This document shows, in pieces, positions 1-9,337 of a DNA stretch of 64,000 bases (positions within the stretch are counted from its first letter, which is position 1; each line of letters opens with the position of its first letter). Position numbers and translations under genes: made by a program. The stretch lies in assembly GCA_964452085.1 (NCBI GenBank), contig CAYVKL010000004.1, positions 186,001 to 250,000 of the forward strand, read 5' to 3'. Below the pieces are notes generated by a model that had not been told where the DNA came from, searched no databases, and saw only the letters and a program-made list of their open reading frames with translations. Source of the stretch: Methanobacterium sp964452085. GTDB lineage: Archaea; Methanobacteriota; Methanobacteria; Methanobacteriales; Methanobacteriaceae.

Positions 1-93
1 GAAGATAAAGCTGAAAAAGATTTAATAGGATTAGAAACTTCTAAAAACTTAGGTACTCGTGTGGCTGAACTGGCCATTAAATTAAATGAATAA
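1..93 (+). CDS. C-terminal end of an unidentified protein (possibly flavodoxin family), partial
   Basis: Only the last 30 codons are inside the window; the frame is open from base 1 to TAA at 91-93. The tail ends in LGTRVAELAIKL, an amphipathic helix of the sort that closes flavodoxin or NADPH-dependent FMN reductase domains. That family guess rests on this short helix alone and is weak. The fragment is followed by 137 bp without a gene before the first glycosyltransferase, so it probably ends a separate transcription unit. Confidence 0.55.
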   Translation, partial: EDKAEKDLIGLETSKNLGTRVAELAIKLNE

Positions 94-230
94 AGGTTTA
101 TTAAGCATTGATAACCATGGAAAAATACATTACTTTAAAAAAAAAATGTGAGAGCAATATATTTTAATTAAATAATTAAAAAGAATAATTTAATACATAA
201 CTCCTGAATTTGAAGGAAGGAGAATTGAAA

Positions 231-956
231 TTGAAGGATAATATTGAAATCTCTCAAAAACTATTTAGAGAACATACCAATGGCATTTACATTGTTATGC
301 CTGCTTATAATGAAGAGAAAACCATAAAAGACGTTATGCGAGAGCTTATTTCCCTTGACCTTAATATAATTGTTGTTGATGATGGTTCATCTGATGATAC
401 ATCTTCAGTTGTAATTGACTTCATAAAACAATATCCTAACAAGGTAAATTTATACAGACATCCTTTAAACAGAGGATTAGGAGCAGCTATTTCTACTGGA
501 ATTGAAGCAGCGCTAACTTATAATTCTGAAATTATTGTCACTTTTGATGCTGATGGACAGCATCATTCCCAGGACCTAATCCCTCTTTGTCAACCTATCA
601 TCCAGAACCAGGCCGATGTAGTAATTGGAATAAGGAACTTTGATGAGATGCCTTTCCGAAAGAAGTTTGGTAACGTTGTTATGAATATTATAACTCTTAT
701 TTTTTATGGGAAGGATGTTGAAGACTCCCAATCTGGCCTTAGAGCATTCAATCATAAAGCAGCAGAGTTATTGGAACTTCATTCTCGTGATTACGGAGTT
801 TCTTCTGAGATTATTGGAGAAATTCGTAGAAAAAATCTGCAAATGGCGGAGGTTCCTATGAGCACCATTTACACTGATTATTCACTTTCAAAAGGAACTA
901 ATACCAAGGTGGGTTTGAAGATACTTGCAAAACTCATTCGTGATATTTTAAAATAG
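231..956 (+). CDS. Family 2 glycosyltransferase (dolichyl-phosphate sugar synthase-like)
   Basis: A cytoplasmic GT-A fold transferase that probably moves a sugar from a nucleotide donor to a polyprenyl phosphate or growing glycan. The N-terminal strand reads IVMPAYNEE, followed by the donor-binding DDGSSDDT and, about 55 residues later, the metal-binding DADGQH motif. There is no C-terminal membrane segment, so it resembles the soluble DPM/AglD-like catalytic domain. The frame is open from a TTG at 210, but AAGGAG at 216-221 is correctly spaced only for the TTG at 231, giving 241 residues. The next gene is a DUF2304 membrane protein 78 bp downstream, a pairing common in archaea that suggests the two work together. 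The sugar and acceptor cannot be told from sequence. Confidence 0.85.
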   Translation: MKDNIEISQKLFREHTNGIYIVMPAYNEEKTIKDVMRELISLDLNIIVVDDGSSDDTSSVVIDFIKQYPNKVNLYRHPLNRGLGAAISTGIEAALTYNSEIIVTFDADGQHHSQDLIPLCQPIIQNQADVVIGIRNFDEMPFRKKFGNVVMNIITLIFYGKDVEDSQSGLRAFNHKAAELLELHSRDYGVSSEIIGEIRRKNLQMAEVPMSTIYTDYSLSKGTNTKVGLKILAKLIRDILK

Positions 957-1034
957 GCAAGCATAGTTTAAAAAATATAGTTAGCCATATAATATATAAC
1001 AAAAATGTTATTAAAAGAATAGGAGCATGTATAA

Positions 1035-1406
1035 ATGATATTATACCAGTATATAGGATTATTTATTGGAATTGTTGGCATGATTTTTACTTTTTTAAGG
1101 TTTAAAGATGCTAAGATGTCTTTTAACATGTTATTGGTGTGGGCAGTCATATGGTTGCTTTTGATTATATTTTCAATCTATCCAGAAACAACATCAATAC
1201 TGGCTAGTGTGACTGGAATCGGACGAGGACTGGACCTTATACTAATTATTGGACTTATAGGGTGTTATTATTTCATTTTTAAAATATATAATTTAATTGA
1301 GAATGTTGAAGAAGAAATAACTTCTTTGGTTCGAGAAATAGCATTACAGAGAGGCGAAACTGGAGAAAAAACTAGTGAAAGTTCTCATAAAGATGAAGAT
1401 TCTTAA
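1035..1406 (+). CDS. DUF2304 small membrane protein
   Basis: A 123-residue membrane protein with three hydrophobic segments (about residues 4-22, 33-51 and 66-86), then a charged C-terminal tail rich in Glu and Lys that looks like a short cytoplasmic coiled coil. The pattern FRFKDAKMSF between the first two segments and the overall layout match the DUF2304 family. Members usually lie beside a GT2 gene, as here. The likely role is to anchor or assist the upstream glycosyltransferase at the membrane; this is inferred from context. AGGAG at 1020-1024 precedes the ATG at 1035. Confidence 0.75.
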   Translation: MILYQYIGLFIGIVGMIFTFLRFKDAKMSFNMLLVWAVIWLLLIIFSIYPETTSILASVTGIGRGLDLILIIGLIGCYYFIFKIYNLIENVEEEITSLVREIALQRGETGEKTSESSHKDEDS

Positions 1407-1521
1407 TGATGTTATGGATACCATAATACATTAACAAATAATAATTCCAAAAATGATTATCAAATAATAAGTGATATTCCTAATAAATTATTTTTATCCA
1501 ATTTATATTCTGATAAATGTA

Positions 1522-2721
1522 TTAATCATTGAAAGAATCAATAGATCGATTTAAATGATTCAATAATCGTTGCCCTGAATTGTTTAAGGTCCAAAAATCA
1601 TTTACAACTTTAATCGAGTTTTTAGATAATGTTTCAGATCTTTCGATATCTAAAAGAAGTCCTGTAATTTCTTTGGAAAATGCTTCTTCGTCTCTTTCTG
1701 TGAGAATACCAGTTTGATGATGAATAACACTTTCACGCACCCCTCCTTCTTTCACTGCAACAACAGGTGTTCCACAACTCATTGCTTCTAAAGGAACTAA
1801 ACCAAATGGTTCAAGATAAGGTGCATAAACAACCATCTTTGCCTTATTGTAAAGAGAAACTAGTTCATCATCACTGATTAAATTTAATACTCGTAAATGA
1901 ACATTTAATTTGCCTGCAAGATTTTTTAAGTAATTTTGCCAGTCAATATTCCCCTGATCTGATACAATAACAAATTCTGGGCGTATTTGTGACTCAATTT
2001 TCGATAAAGATTTAATTATAAATTCAAATCCTTTCTCAGGTAGACAATGCCCTACTGATAGAACAAAATTTTCTTTAGAAATGTCTAATGGTTTAAATAA
2101 TTCGGTGTCAACTCCCAAATAAGAAACAAATGAATTGAGTCCATATGTTCTTAATATTGATTCATGAGAAAAGTAAGAATTTACAACCATATATTTGGAG
2201 TAATTGGCTATGTTTCTATCCATACTAATCATACGGGACCCGTATAGTCTCAAACGAAAGCTTCTTAAATCATTTTTAGTGCCTATACCTGCGTTCTTGA
2301 AAAAATTACGATTAATTAACTCTCTGAAAATGATTGATTGTTGACAATAGTAGACATGAGGTTTTTTAATATACTTCAGAAAAAAAGGAGCCATAGTGTA
2401 TCTATCTTGTTCACAAATGACCACATCATAATCTTCCTTGTTAATTTCCTCAGCAATACTTTTTTGTGTTTTTTCAAGGTCTTTGAGGGATACTCTATCA
2501 GGAAAATATTTGATGCTTGAAAATAAGTAACCTAAAATAGAATTTTTTACTTTAAAAGTCTGCACGTTGTTAACAATATCTTTTAACGGCAAGTATTCTT
2601 CATCTGCTGTTGATGGAATAAAAGCGTCAACATAATTATTTTTTGCTAAAAAGGCCACGTTGTTATACAAAGCTCTTTTTGCCCCTCCTGAAGGTAGATT
2701 ATGGAAGACTGCTATTTTCAT
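1522..2721 (-). CDS. Family 4 glycosyltransferase (GT-B fold)
   Basis: A 399-residue retaining glycosyltransferase. The C-terminal Rossmann half carries the GT4 signature: EPFGLVPLEAM followed by SCGTPVVAV, in which the paired Glu residues of the E-x7-E motif bind the nucleotide sugar. The N-terminal half begins MKIAVFHNLPSGGAKRA, a typical acceptor-domain strand with a glycine-rich loop. There is no signal peptide or membrane segment. It is transcribed away from the downstream sugar operon and heads toward a DUF2304/GT2 pair on the other strand. The role is probably addition of one sugar during assembly of a surface glycan; donor and linkage are unknown. Confidence 0.88.
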   Translation of the reverse strand: MKIAVFHNLPSGGAKRALYNNVAFLAKNNYVDAFIPSTADEEYLPLKDIVNNVQTFKVKNSILGYLFSSIKYFPDRVSLKDLEKTQKSIAEEINKEDYDVVICEQDRYTMAPFFLKYIKKPHVYYCQQSIIFRELINRNFFKNAGIGTKNDLRSFRLRLYGSRMISMDRNIANYSKYMVVNSYFSHESILRTYGLNSFVSYLGVDTELFKPLDISKENFVLSVGHCLPEKGFEFIIKSLSKIESQIRPEFVIVSDQGNIDWQNYLKNLAGKLNVHLRVLNLISDDELVSLYNKAKMVVYAPYLEPFGLVPLEAMSCGTPVVAVKEGGVRESVIHHQTGILTERDEEAFSKEITGLLLDIERSETLSKNSIKVVNDFWTLNNSGQRLLNHLNRSIDSFND

Positions 2722-2787
2722 TTTATAACCTTAGGCTATTTTAGTCAATATTAAGTAATTGTAACTGTTCGTGTAAGAGAAATAATA

Positions 2788-4221
2788 TTAACTGTTCTTT
2801 TTAACTACTCTATTTATAATTCCCTTTAAACCTATTTCAGGGTACATTTTTAAAGCCAGATTCAAGAGCCGGAATGGTTTTTTAATGGATTTCCCTATAG
2901 TTCTTGGAATCCATCTTAAAAATTGACTGTATAATCTGTATTGTTTAACATAAGGATATAATCTTGGTATATCTGTAATACTTAATCTGGTATCATTAGT
3001 TTCCAATATTGCCATTAAATAAGCCTTTTTACGTTCTTCAATGGTAAATTCAGGAGTTTCAGCACAAGGTTCCTCACACATGAAATCACCATCAACCCAT
3101 GAAGAATGGTTAATTAAATCAAAGACTGTACCATTCTCATCATACCATTCTCTGATTTTTGTGCCTACAAATGGTGTAATCATATTCCAGTATATATGGT
3201 CTGGTTTTAATTTTTTGGCGAAATCTATGGATACTTGAGTTTTTTCTAGAGTATCACCCTCCAAACCAATTACAAAGCAGAGATCTAATGCCATTTTATG
3301 TTTTTTGATCAAATTTGCTGCTTTAACAATATCATCTAACGTTTCGCCCTTGGAAATATTTTTAAAAACTTCAGGATCTCCTGATTCAACACCAATTCCA
3401 ATATGAGGACATTTTGCTTTTTTTAGTAGAGTAATAATTTCATCATCGAAACTATCAGCCCTAGTATTTATTATACTAAGTGGTAAATTTATATTACTAT
3501 CTATGTATCCTTTGAGGAAATTTTTTATATGATTTTTTCGAAACATGGCATTATCATCATAAATAACAACATGTCCCAGGTTGTTAAGGTCGTTTTTGGC
3601 TTCAATTACCTCTTCTATACATTTTTCAATATTTTTAGGTCTCCACTTTCTAGTTGATACGAATCTCACAGCGCAAAAACTGCAATTGTATGGACATCCT
3701 CTACTGGTAAGTAATGGGTAAAGAAACATGTCCTCATGACCAATGAATGAGTTAAAATCAGGAAACGGTAATTTTTTGGGATCTGGTGGATCAGAACGAA
3801 TAATTTGACCTTTAGAATTAATATCTGCATTTTCCACTAGATCTACTATTACATCTTCTGCTTCGCCAATAATAATGTAATTAGCCCGATCGACTAATTC
3901 AGAGTAATATAAAGTTGCATGAGGTCCTCCGAGGATTATAGGTTTCTTGAATTCAGATATTTGTTCAAGAATAACATCTGCCTCTTTCATGGTAGCTGTG
4001 TAAAGGGTTAAACCAATTACATCAGGTTTGAAATCTTCAACTACAGACTTGGCATCAGGTGCATGAGGATTAAATTGGTAATCAACAACTAAAACTTCAT
4101 GCCCACTTTTTTTCAATACAGCAGACAACATACCAAGTCCAATATGAGGAGAATCACTATCACATTTTTCCCTTTTAGCATTGAAAAACAATATTTTCTT
4201 GGATTTCTGATCTAAACTCAC
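2788..4221 (-). CDS. Cobalamin-binding-domain radical SAM protein
   Basis: A 477-residue protein with an N-terminal B12-binding-like Rossmann domain (residues about 8-140; note GLGMLSAVLKKSGHEV and the GGPHAT loop near residue 98), then a radical SAM barrel with the [4Fe-4S]-binding cysteines C176, C180 and C183 in RGCPYNCSFC. The DxHxxG cobalamin lower-ligand motif is not evident, as in several BchE-type members. The C-terminal ~100 residues are basic. It starts at GTG with GGTGAGTAT upstream. Such enzymes often methylate unactivated carbons or rearrange polyketide or tetrapyrrole skeletons. Lying between two GT4 genes, it may modify a sugar or the lipid carrier; that is inference. A second family member is at 13195-14622. 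Confidence 0.88.
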   Translation of the reverse strand: MSLDQKSKKILFFNAKREKCDSDSPHIGLGMLSAVLKKSGHEVLVVDYQFNPHAPDAKSVVEDFKPDVIGLTLYTATMKEADVILEQISEFKKPIILGGPHATLYYSELVDRANYIIIGEAEDVIVDLVENADINSKGQIIRSDPPDPKKLPFPDFNSFIGHEDMFLYPLLTSRGCPYNCSFCAVRFVSTRKWRPKNIEKCIEEVIEAKNDLNNLGHVVIYDDNAMFRKNHIKNFLKGYIDSNINLPLSIINTRADSFDDEIITLLKKAKCPHIGIGVESGDPEVFKNISKGETLDDIVKAANLIKKHKMALDLCFVIGLEGDTLEKTQVSIDFAKKLKPDHIYWNMITPFVGTKIREWYDENGTVFDLINHSSWVDGDFMCEEPCAETPEFTIEERKKAYLMAILETNDTRLSITDIPRLYPYVKQYRLYSQFLRWIPRTIGKSIKKPFRLLNLALKMYPEIGLKGIINRVVKKNS

Positions 4222-4366
4222 TTATACTCACCGCGATGTTAAACTTAGTTTATAAACTATTGTTAAACGTTTTTGATGTAATATTAGTTTCTTAGTGAAT
4301 TATATCGATAATTAATTCATAATTTGATTTATATCAATGATAACTATCTAAGTATTTATTCTTAAA

Positions 4367-5488
4367 TTATTCACTGCAAATTTCTTCATATACTTTCCAT
4401 GTTTCTTCAGCAGTTTTTTCCCAACTAAACTTTTTTGCTTGTTTTAAACTTTTAATATGCATATCTGTTCTTAAACTATCATTGGTCAATATTTCATACA
4501 TGGCATCTGCAAAGGAATTGATATCAGTGGGATCCAGTGTAAAACCTGCATTACCTACAACTTCAGGTAAGGAAGAAGTGTTTGAAGTGATTACAGGGCT
4601 TCCACATGCCATAGCCTCCAGTGGAGGTAATCCAAAGCCTTCATACAATGATGGGAAAACAAATAATTCAGCTGCATTGTAAAATTTCACCATATCCTCA
4701 TCAGGCACATAACCCAAAAAGATTACATGTTGTGAAATACCTAAAGATGCCACAGTTTGAGAGATTTCGTCAAATCCATGCCCTGGTTTTCCGATTAAAA
4801 TTAATTTAGAGGTGATTCCTTTTTTTAAGAGCTGATTAAAAGATTTAATCAAAACTGGAATATTTTTTCGAATTTCCACATGTCCCACATATAAAATAAA
4901 TGGAAAATTAATATTATATTTTGATTTTAATTCATCTTTAATTTCTGATTGATTTTTTAAAAATTTAAAATTTTTATCAGGAGCCAGATTAATTACCTTT
5001 ATCTTTTCCTCAGGAATTTGTAGATAATGAATAAGATCGTTTTTACTGTTAAAGGAATCAGTAATTAAAAAATCAGTTCTGTTCTTAATTAATTTCAGTG
5101 TTGATGCCCAGAACCTGTAAAAAAAGGGTAATTTTTCTGTGAATATAAACGGTATTAAATCATGTACTGTCAGAACTTTTTTAACATCTTTATTCATATA
5201 AAATGGACTGACTTGAGGAAACATATGCGATGGAAGGTGAAAAACATCAAGCTCTAATTCTTTAATAGATCTTGAGAGGCTTAAGGGATTAATAGTGTTA
5301 TAAGGGAATGAATTTATAACAATATCATTAACTTTTTTGTAGATTGGATCATTTGACTTTTTAAAGTGTATAAGAGAAATTTCACGTGTTGAATCAGCTC
5401 TATTCATTTCATTGACAAGATTATATAGGTAATTATTAATACCTGTCCTTTGAACATCTAAAATCCATGATAAGAATCCTATTTTCAT
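4367..5488 (-). CDS. Family 4 glycosyltransferase
   Basis: A 373-residue GT-B glycosyltransferase starting MKIGFLSWILDVQRTG, where GTG loops of this type face the acceptor. The donor half has ILYVGHVEIRKNI and the signature EGFGLPPLEAMACGSPVI with both motif Glu residues. The frame remains open to an upstream ATG at 5530, but the family normally begins at the MKI strand, so 5488 is preferred; neither start has a strong ribosome-binding site. It resembles mannosyl- or rhamnosyltransferases of bacterial O-antigen clusters. About 250 bp of AT-rich DNA separate it from the divergent sugar operon beginning at 5739, so both promoters must lie there. Confidence 0.85.
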   Translation of the reverse strand: MKIGFLSWILDVQRTGINNYLYNLVNEMNRADSTREISLIHFKKSNDPIYKKVNDIVINSFPYNTINPLSLSRSIKELELDVFHLPSHMFPQVSPFYMNKDVKKVLTVHDLIPFIFTEKLPFFYRFWASTLKLIKNRTDFLITDSFNSKNDLIHYLQIPEEKIKVINLAPDKNFKFLKNQSEIKDELKSKYNINFPFILYVGHVEIRKNIPVLIKSFNQLLKKGITSKLILIGKPGHGFDEISQTVASLGISQHVIFLGYVPDEDMVKFYNAAELFVFPSLYEGFGLPPLEAMACGSPVITSNTSSLPEVVGNAGFTLDPTDINSFADAMYEILTNDSLRTDMHIKSLKQAKKFSWEKTAEETWKVYEEICSE

Positions 5489-5738
5489 AATATACACTGA
5501 AGGTTTTTTTATTAAAGATTGTAGAATCATTTATTTAAAGATAAATACTCTTTTTTTATCCAATTAGAAATTAGTTACTTTTAAATGATGAGAGGAAATA
5601 TTAAAATCTAGTTTTCGCCCAAAAATTATCTTATTTCTGATGATATACATTATATTATACAATATTATCAATATAAATGAAATTAAGAATTGAGTCTAAA
5701 CTATCAGGTAATTTGTAATAAACCAGAGGTTATATTGA

Positions 5739-6836
5739 ATGGATATTGGAATAGTTAATCCAGATTTAATTCACCCTAGAGGTGCACAGAAACAAGCATG
5801 CAAACTTTGTTACTATCTGGACAAAAAAGGGCATGATGTAACTTTTTATACCTTTGCAAAAGGAGAAAAGTTTGTTTTTGATAATTTATTATCCAATGTA
5901 AAAATAATTTCACTGGATAAAATATGGATTACAAACTTGCATTGGATGATTGATGATGTAAGATGGATATATATGATTAAAAAGCTGAGTCAAAAACTCG
6001 GAAACCATGACATCATAAATGCACACAATCACCCGTCACAATGGATTTCTAAATTTACTCAAATACCTGTTGTCTGGATGTGTAATGAACCATATATGTA
6101 TACCGATTATCAGGATAGCAAAAACTTCAAATCGCTACATTATAACAATGACCAGCATTTATCATCTAATGTTAAATTGATACTATCATTAGACCACAAA
6201 ATGGAAGATATAATTAAAAGAATGTACCCTAACAAACCAGTTGAAACAATTGGCTCTGGAGTGGATTTAGAACGGAGTATTAAACATGTTGATGATGATT
6301 TCTTTGACACAATTTTTGTGGGTCCAATTCATCCCATCAAACGTCCTTTAGATATTTTAAAAGCATTTGCAATGGTTAAAGATAAAATCCCAAATATCAG
6401 ATTACATTTTGTTGGCGATGTTATATTCAATAACTTAAAAAAAGAGATGGAAGAAATTGCATCTGTTAATAATATTAATATCACTTTTTATGGTTCTATT
6501 TCTGATGAAAAGTTATATGAGTTGTATGACATTGCAGATATTTCAATTTTCGTACCTGAATCTGAGCCATGGGGTATTTTCCCGTTAGAAACTATACTTG
6601 GTGGAATTCCAACTATAATTTCAGACCAATGCGGAGCCATTTCGGCTTTACCTGATGATTATTTTGTTGTACCTACCGGAAGCATCAAAGAAATAGCCAA
6701 AAATATTTTAGAAATATACAACCAATATGATCGATCTTTAGAAATAACGGCTAATATTGGCAAATACATAGTCAAGGACTATTCCTGGTCTATTTATAGT
6801 AAAAAAATGGAAGAAATATTTCGAAAGTTGTTATGA
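5739..6836 (+). CDS. Family 4 glycosyltransferase, copy 1 of a tandem pair
   Basis: A 365-residue GT-B protein whose first residues, MDIGIVNPDLIHPRGAQ, are nearly identical to those of the next gene. The donor half includes FVGPIHPIKRPLDILKAFAM and the GT4 signature ESEPWGIFPLETILGG, so the usual second Glu is present while the Met-Ser-Cys of typical members is replaced by Ile-Leu-Gly. A good GAGGTTAT site precedes the ATG. It opens the plus-strand operon 5739-13158. Sugar and acceptor are unknown; the duplication suggests two related linkages or repeated addition of the same type of residue. Confidence 0.87.
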   Translation: MDIGIVNPDLIHPRGAQKQACKLCYYLDKKGHDVTFYTFAKGEKFVFDNLLSNVKIISLDKIWITNLHWMIDDVRWIYMIKKLSQKLGNHDIINAHNHPSQWISKFTQIPVVWMCNEPYMYTDYQDSKNFKSLHYNNDQHLSSNVKLILSLDHKMEDIIKRMYPNKPVETIGSGVDLERSIKHVDDDFFDTIFVGPIHPIKRPLDILKAFAMVKDKIPNIRLHFVGDVIFNNLKKEMEEIASVNNINITFYGSISDEKLYELYDIADISIFVPESEPWGIFPLETILGGIPTIISDQCGAISALPDDYFVVPTGSIKEIAKNILEIYNQYDRSLEITANIGKYIVKDYSWSIYSKKMEEIFRKLL

Positions 6837-6902
6837 TTTTAAGGTATATTGAGAAATTTTCGTAACAATGATTCATGGTTTAAAATGAAATGGAGATAAA
6901 AA

Positions 6903-8024
6903 ATGGATATTGGAATAGTAAACCCGGAACTAATTTATCCTAGAGGTGCAGAGAAACAAGCCTCCAAATTATGTTATTATTTGGATAAAATGGGTCACGA
7001 AGTCACATTTTATACATTTGAGAAGGCTAATAATTATCAATATGATCCTTTACTTTCCAATGTGGAAATTGTTTCTTTAAACAAACCATGGATACTACAT
7101 TCTTATTGGATGATCGAAGAATCACGATGGGCTTATCTGACAAGAAAACTCAGCCAAAAGATTGGTAATCATGACATTATTAATGCTCACAACCATCCAG
7201 CTCAATGGATTTCTAAATTTACAGATACTCCTGTAATTTGGAAGTGTAATGAACCTTACATGTATTATTATAAATTTCATTTTAGTTTTATTCATAAAAT
7301 GATTGATAGTAATTTATCTTCAAACGTTAAATTAATATTGTCACTCGACTCCAAAATGGAAGATATTATAAAAAATATGTATCCTAACAATCCAGTTAAA
7401 ACGATTGGTTCCGGAGCTGATTTGGAAAGAAAAATTAAACATTCAGACAATGATTATTTCGACTCAATTTTCATTGGCCCCATACACCCCCAAAAACGTC
7501 CTTTAGATATTGTAAAAGCATTTGCAATGGTTAAAGATAAAATTCCAAATATCAGATTACACTTCGTAGGCGACGTTATTTCAGCAAAAGATATTGTTGG
7601 GACAAACATGAAAAAAGAGATGGAAGAAATTGCATCAGATAACAAAATAGACATAATTTTTCATGGATCAGTTTCTGATGAAAAGTTGTACGAATTGTAT
7701 GATATCGCAGATATTTCAATATTTGTTCCTGAATTACAACCTTGGGGCATATTTCCATTAGAAACTATTTTAGGGGGAATACCAACAATAATCTCAAACC
7801 AGTGCGGTATCACAGACATTTTACCATCAGATTATCCTGTGGTAGAAACAAGCAATGTTAAGGAGTTAGCAAGTAAGATATTAGAAGTAAATGATAATTA
7901 TTCAGAATATGTGAATAAAACTAAATTGGTATCAAAAATGATTTCAGAAAAATATTCATGGAAAGCATATGCTGAAAAAATTGAGAAAGTTTTTGATCAT
8001 TGCCTTGAATTTGACAAAAAATAA
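6903..8024 (+). CDS. Family 4 glycosyltransferase, copy 2 of a tandem pair
   Basis: A 373-residue paralogue of the preceding gene, 66 bp downstream. The two align along their full length. The central DNA is almost unchanged (around 6365-6410 versus 7515-7565), whereas the acceptor half near residues 120-135 and the C-terminus differ, and this copy has an extra stretch (SAKDIVGTN) in the donor domain. The signature is PELQPWGIFPLETILGG. Ribosome-binding site GGAGAT lies before the ATG. The pattern suggests duplication followed by change of acceptor specificity, possibly with gene conversion in the donor domain. Confidence 0.87.
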   Translation: MDIGIVNPELIYPRGAEKQASKLCYYLDKMGHEVTFYTFEKANNYQYDPLLSNVEIVSLNKPWILHSYWMIEESRWAYLTRKLSQKIGNHDIINAHNHPAQWISKFTDTPVIWKCNEPYMYYYKFHFSFIHKMIDSNLSSNVKLILSLDSKMEDIIKNMYPNNPVKTIGSGADLERKIKHSDNDYFDSIFIGPIHPQKRPLDIVKAFAMVKDKIPNIRLHFVGDVISAKDIVGTNMKKEMEEIASDNKIDIIFHGSVSDEKLYELYDIADISIFVPELQPWGIFPLETILGGIPTIISNQCGITDILPSDYPVVETSNVKELASKILEVNDNYSEYVNKTKLVSKMISEKYSWKAYAEKIEKVFDHCLEFDKK

Positions 8025-8065
8025 TACAATATTTTGTTAATAATTGAGTTATTAGGAGAAAAAAT

Positions 8066-9289
8066 ATGATTAAAGTTCCTGTGGGCGACTTTAGAATGGG
8101 TGACAAAGAAAAAAAGGTCATCAATGATGTCCTGGATTCTGGAAGGATTTCAGAGGGGTTTAAAGTAAAAGAGTTCGAACAACAATGGGGAAAATTTATA
8201 GGTACCCGTTATTCTTCTGCCATGAGTTCAGGGACTTCTGCTTTAATTGCTGGCTTAACTGCATTAAAATATTATGATGACCTTAACATAAAACCTGGAT
8301 CCAAAATAATCACTACCCCCATAACATACATTTCAACTACTAATGCAGTTGTTTTAAGCAATTTTGAGCCAATATTCGTAGATATTGACCAAAATAATTT
8401 TTGCATAACTCCCGAAAATATCAGGGAGCATTTAGAAGAAGTTGATGATCCTTCAGAATATTCCATAATATTACCCGTTCACTTAATGGGATTTGCCTGT
8501 GATATGGACCCTATAAATAAAATTGCAGCAGATTTTGGATTAGTTACTTTTGAAGACTCTGCCCAAGCACATGGCACATTATATAAAGGCAAAAGAACGG
8601 GTTCATTATCTTTGCTATCGGCATTTTCTTTCTACATAGCCCACAATATACAAGCAGGAGAATTAGGGGCTTTAAATACTAATGACCCTGAATTAATCAG
8701 ATTAATTAGAAAAGTCAAAACAAATGGACGCATGTGCGATTGTGCAGTTTGTTTAAGGAATGAAGGGAAATGCCCACAATTACAAAAATCTACTGGTGAT
8801 GATGATTTTGACCCTAGATTTGCCCATGACTTAATAGGCTATAACTTCAAGGCAATGGAGTTTCAAGCAGCACTTGCAATTTCACAACTGGATAATGTTG
8901 AAGATATTATCACCAAACGACAAAATAATGTCAAATACCTTAATGAAAACTTAGAGGATTTCAGTGACATAATCCAAATTCCAGAATATAACAAAGATAT
9001 TAGTTATCTGGCATACCCCCTTCTGATTAAAGATCCTCAAAAGATTTCACGGAAAAAACTTCGTTTTGAACTTGAAAAAAGGGGAGTGGAAAACAGACCA
9101 CTATTTGGATCCATTCCCACTCAACAAATTGCATATCAAAAATTGAAACAAGAGTATTCTGGAAAGATTCCTAACGCAGATAACGTTGGGAAAAACGCTT
9201 TTTATATTGGTTGCCATCAATATCTAAATGAAAATGACTTGGAATATGTTGTTAAAGTTTTTAATGAAATTTTAAAAGTTTTAAAATAA
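8066..9289 (+). CDS. PLP-dependent [2Fe-2S] NDP-4-keto-6-deoxyhexose 3-dehydratase-like protein (E1/ColD type, DegT superfamily)
   Basis: A 407-residue type I PLP-fold protein. It would be labelled a DegT/DnrJ/EryC1 aminotransferase, but the lysine that forms the internal aldimine is missing: the segment reads SFYIAHNIQAGELG, with His193 where SFY..K is expected. D164 in FEDSAQAHG is the usual PLP N1 partner. A cysteine set C224, C226, C229 and C236 follows 31 residues after the His. In E1 (CDP-6-deoxy-4-hexulose 3-dehydrase of ascarylose synthesis) a His replaces Lys and four closely spaced Cys bind a [2Fe-2S] cluster at the same distance. Predicted role: removal of the C3 hydroxyl of a 4-keto-6-deoxy sugar nucleotide, needing PMP and an electron donor. 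The usual E3 reductase gene is not in the window. Site AGGAGA precedes the ATG. Confidence 0.8.
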   Translation: MIKVPVGDFRMGDKEKKVINDVLDSGRISEGFKVKEFEQQWGKFIGTRYSSAMSSGTSALIAGLTALKYYDDLNIKPGSKIITTPITYISTTNAVVLSNFEPIFVDIDQNNFCITPENIREHLEEVDDPSEYSIILPVHLMGFACDMDPINKIAADFGLVTFEDSAQAHGTLYKGKRTGSLSLLSAFSFYIAHNIQAGELGALNTNDPELIRLIRKVKTNGRMCDCAVCLRNEGKCPQLQKSTGDDDFDPRFAHDLIGYNFKAMEFQAALAISQLDNVEDIITKRQNNVKYLNENLEDFSDIIQIPEYNKDISYLAYPLLIKDPQKISRKKLRFELEKRGVENRPLFGSIPTQQIAYQKLKQEYSGKIPNADNVGKNAFYIGCHQYLNENDLEYVVKVFNEILKVLK

Positions 9290-9337
9290 GATTTTCATTA
9301 TATTTTAAATTCATTTATTCTCTAATGCGGTGAAAAT

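Noticed and set aside
968..1150. A 60-residue minus-strand frame over the DUF2304 gene
   Set aside because: Overlaps a well supported gene with a ribosome-binding site and has no recognisable feature.
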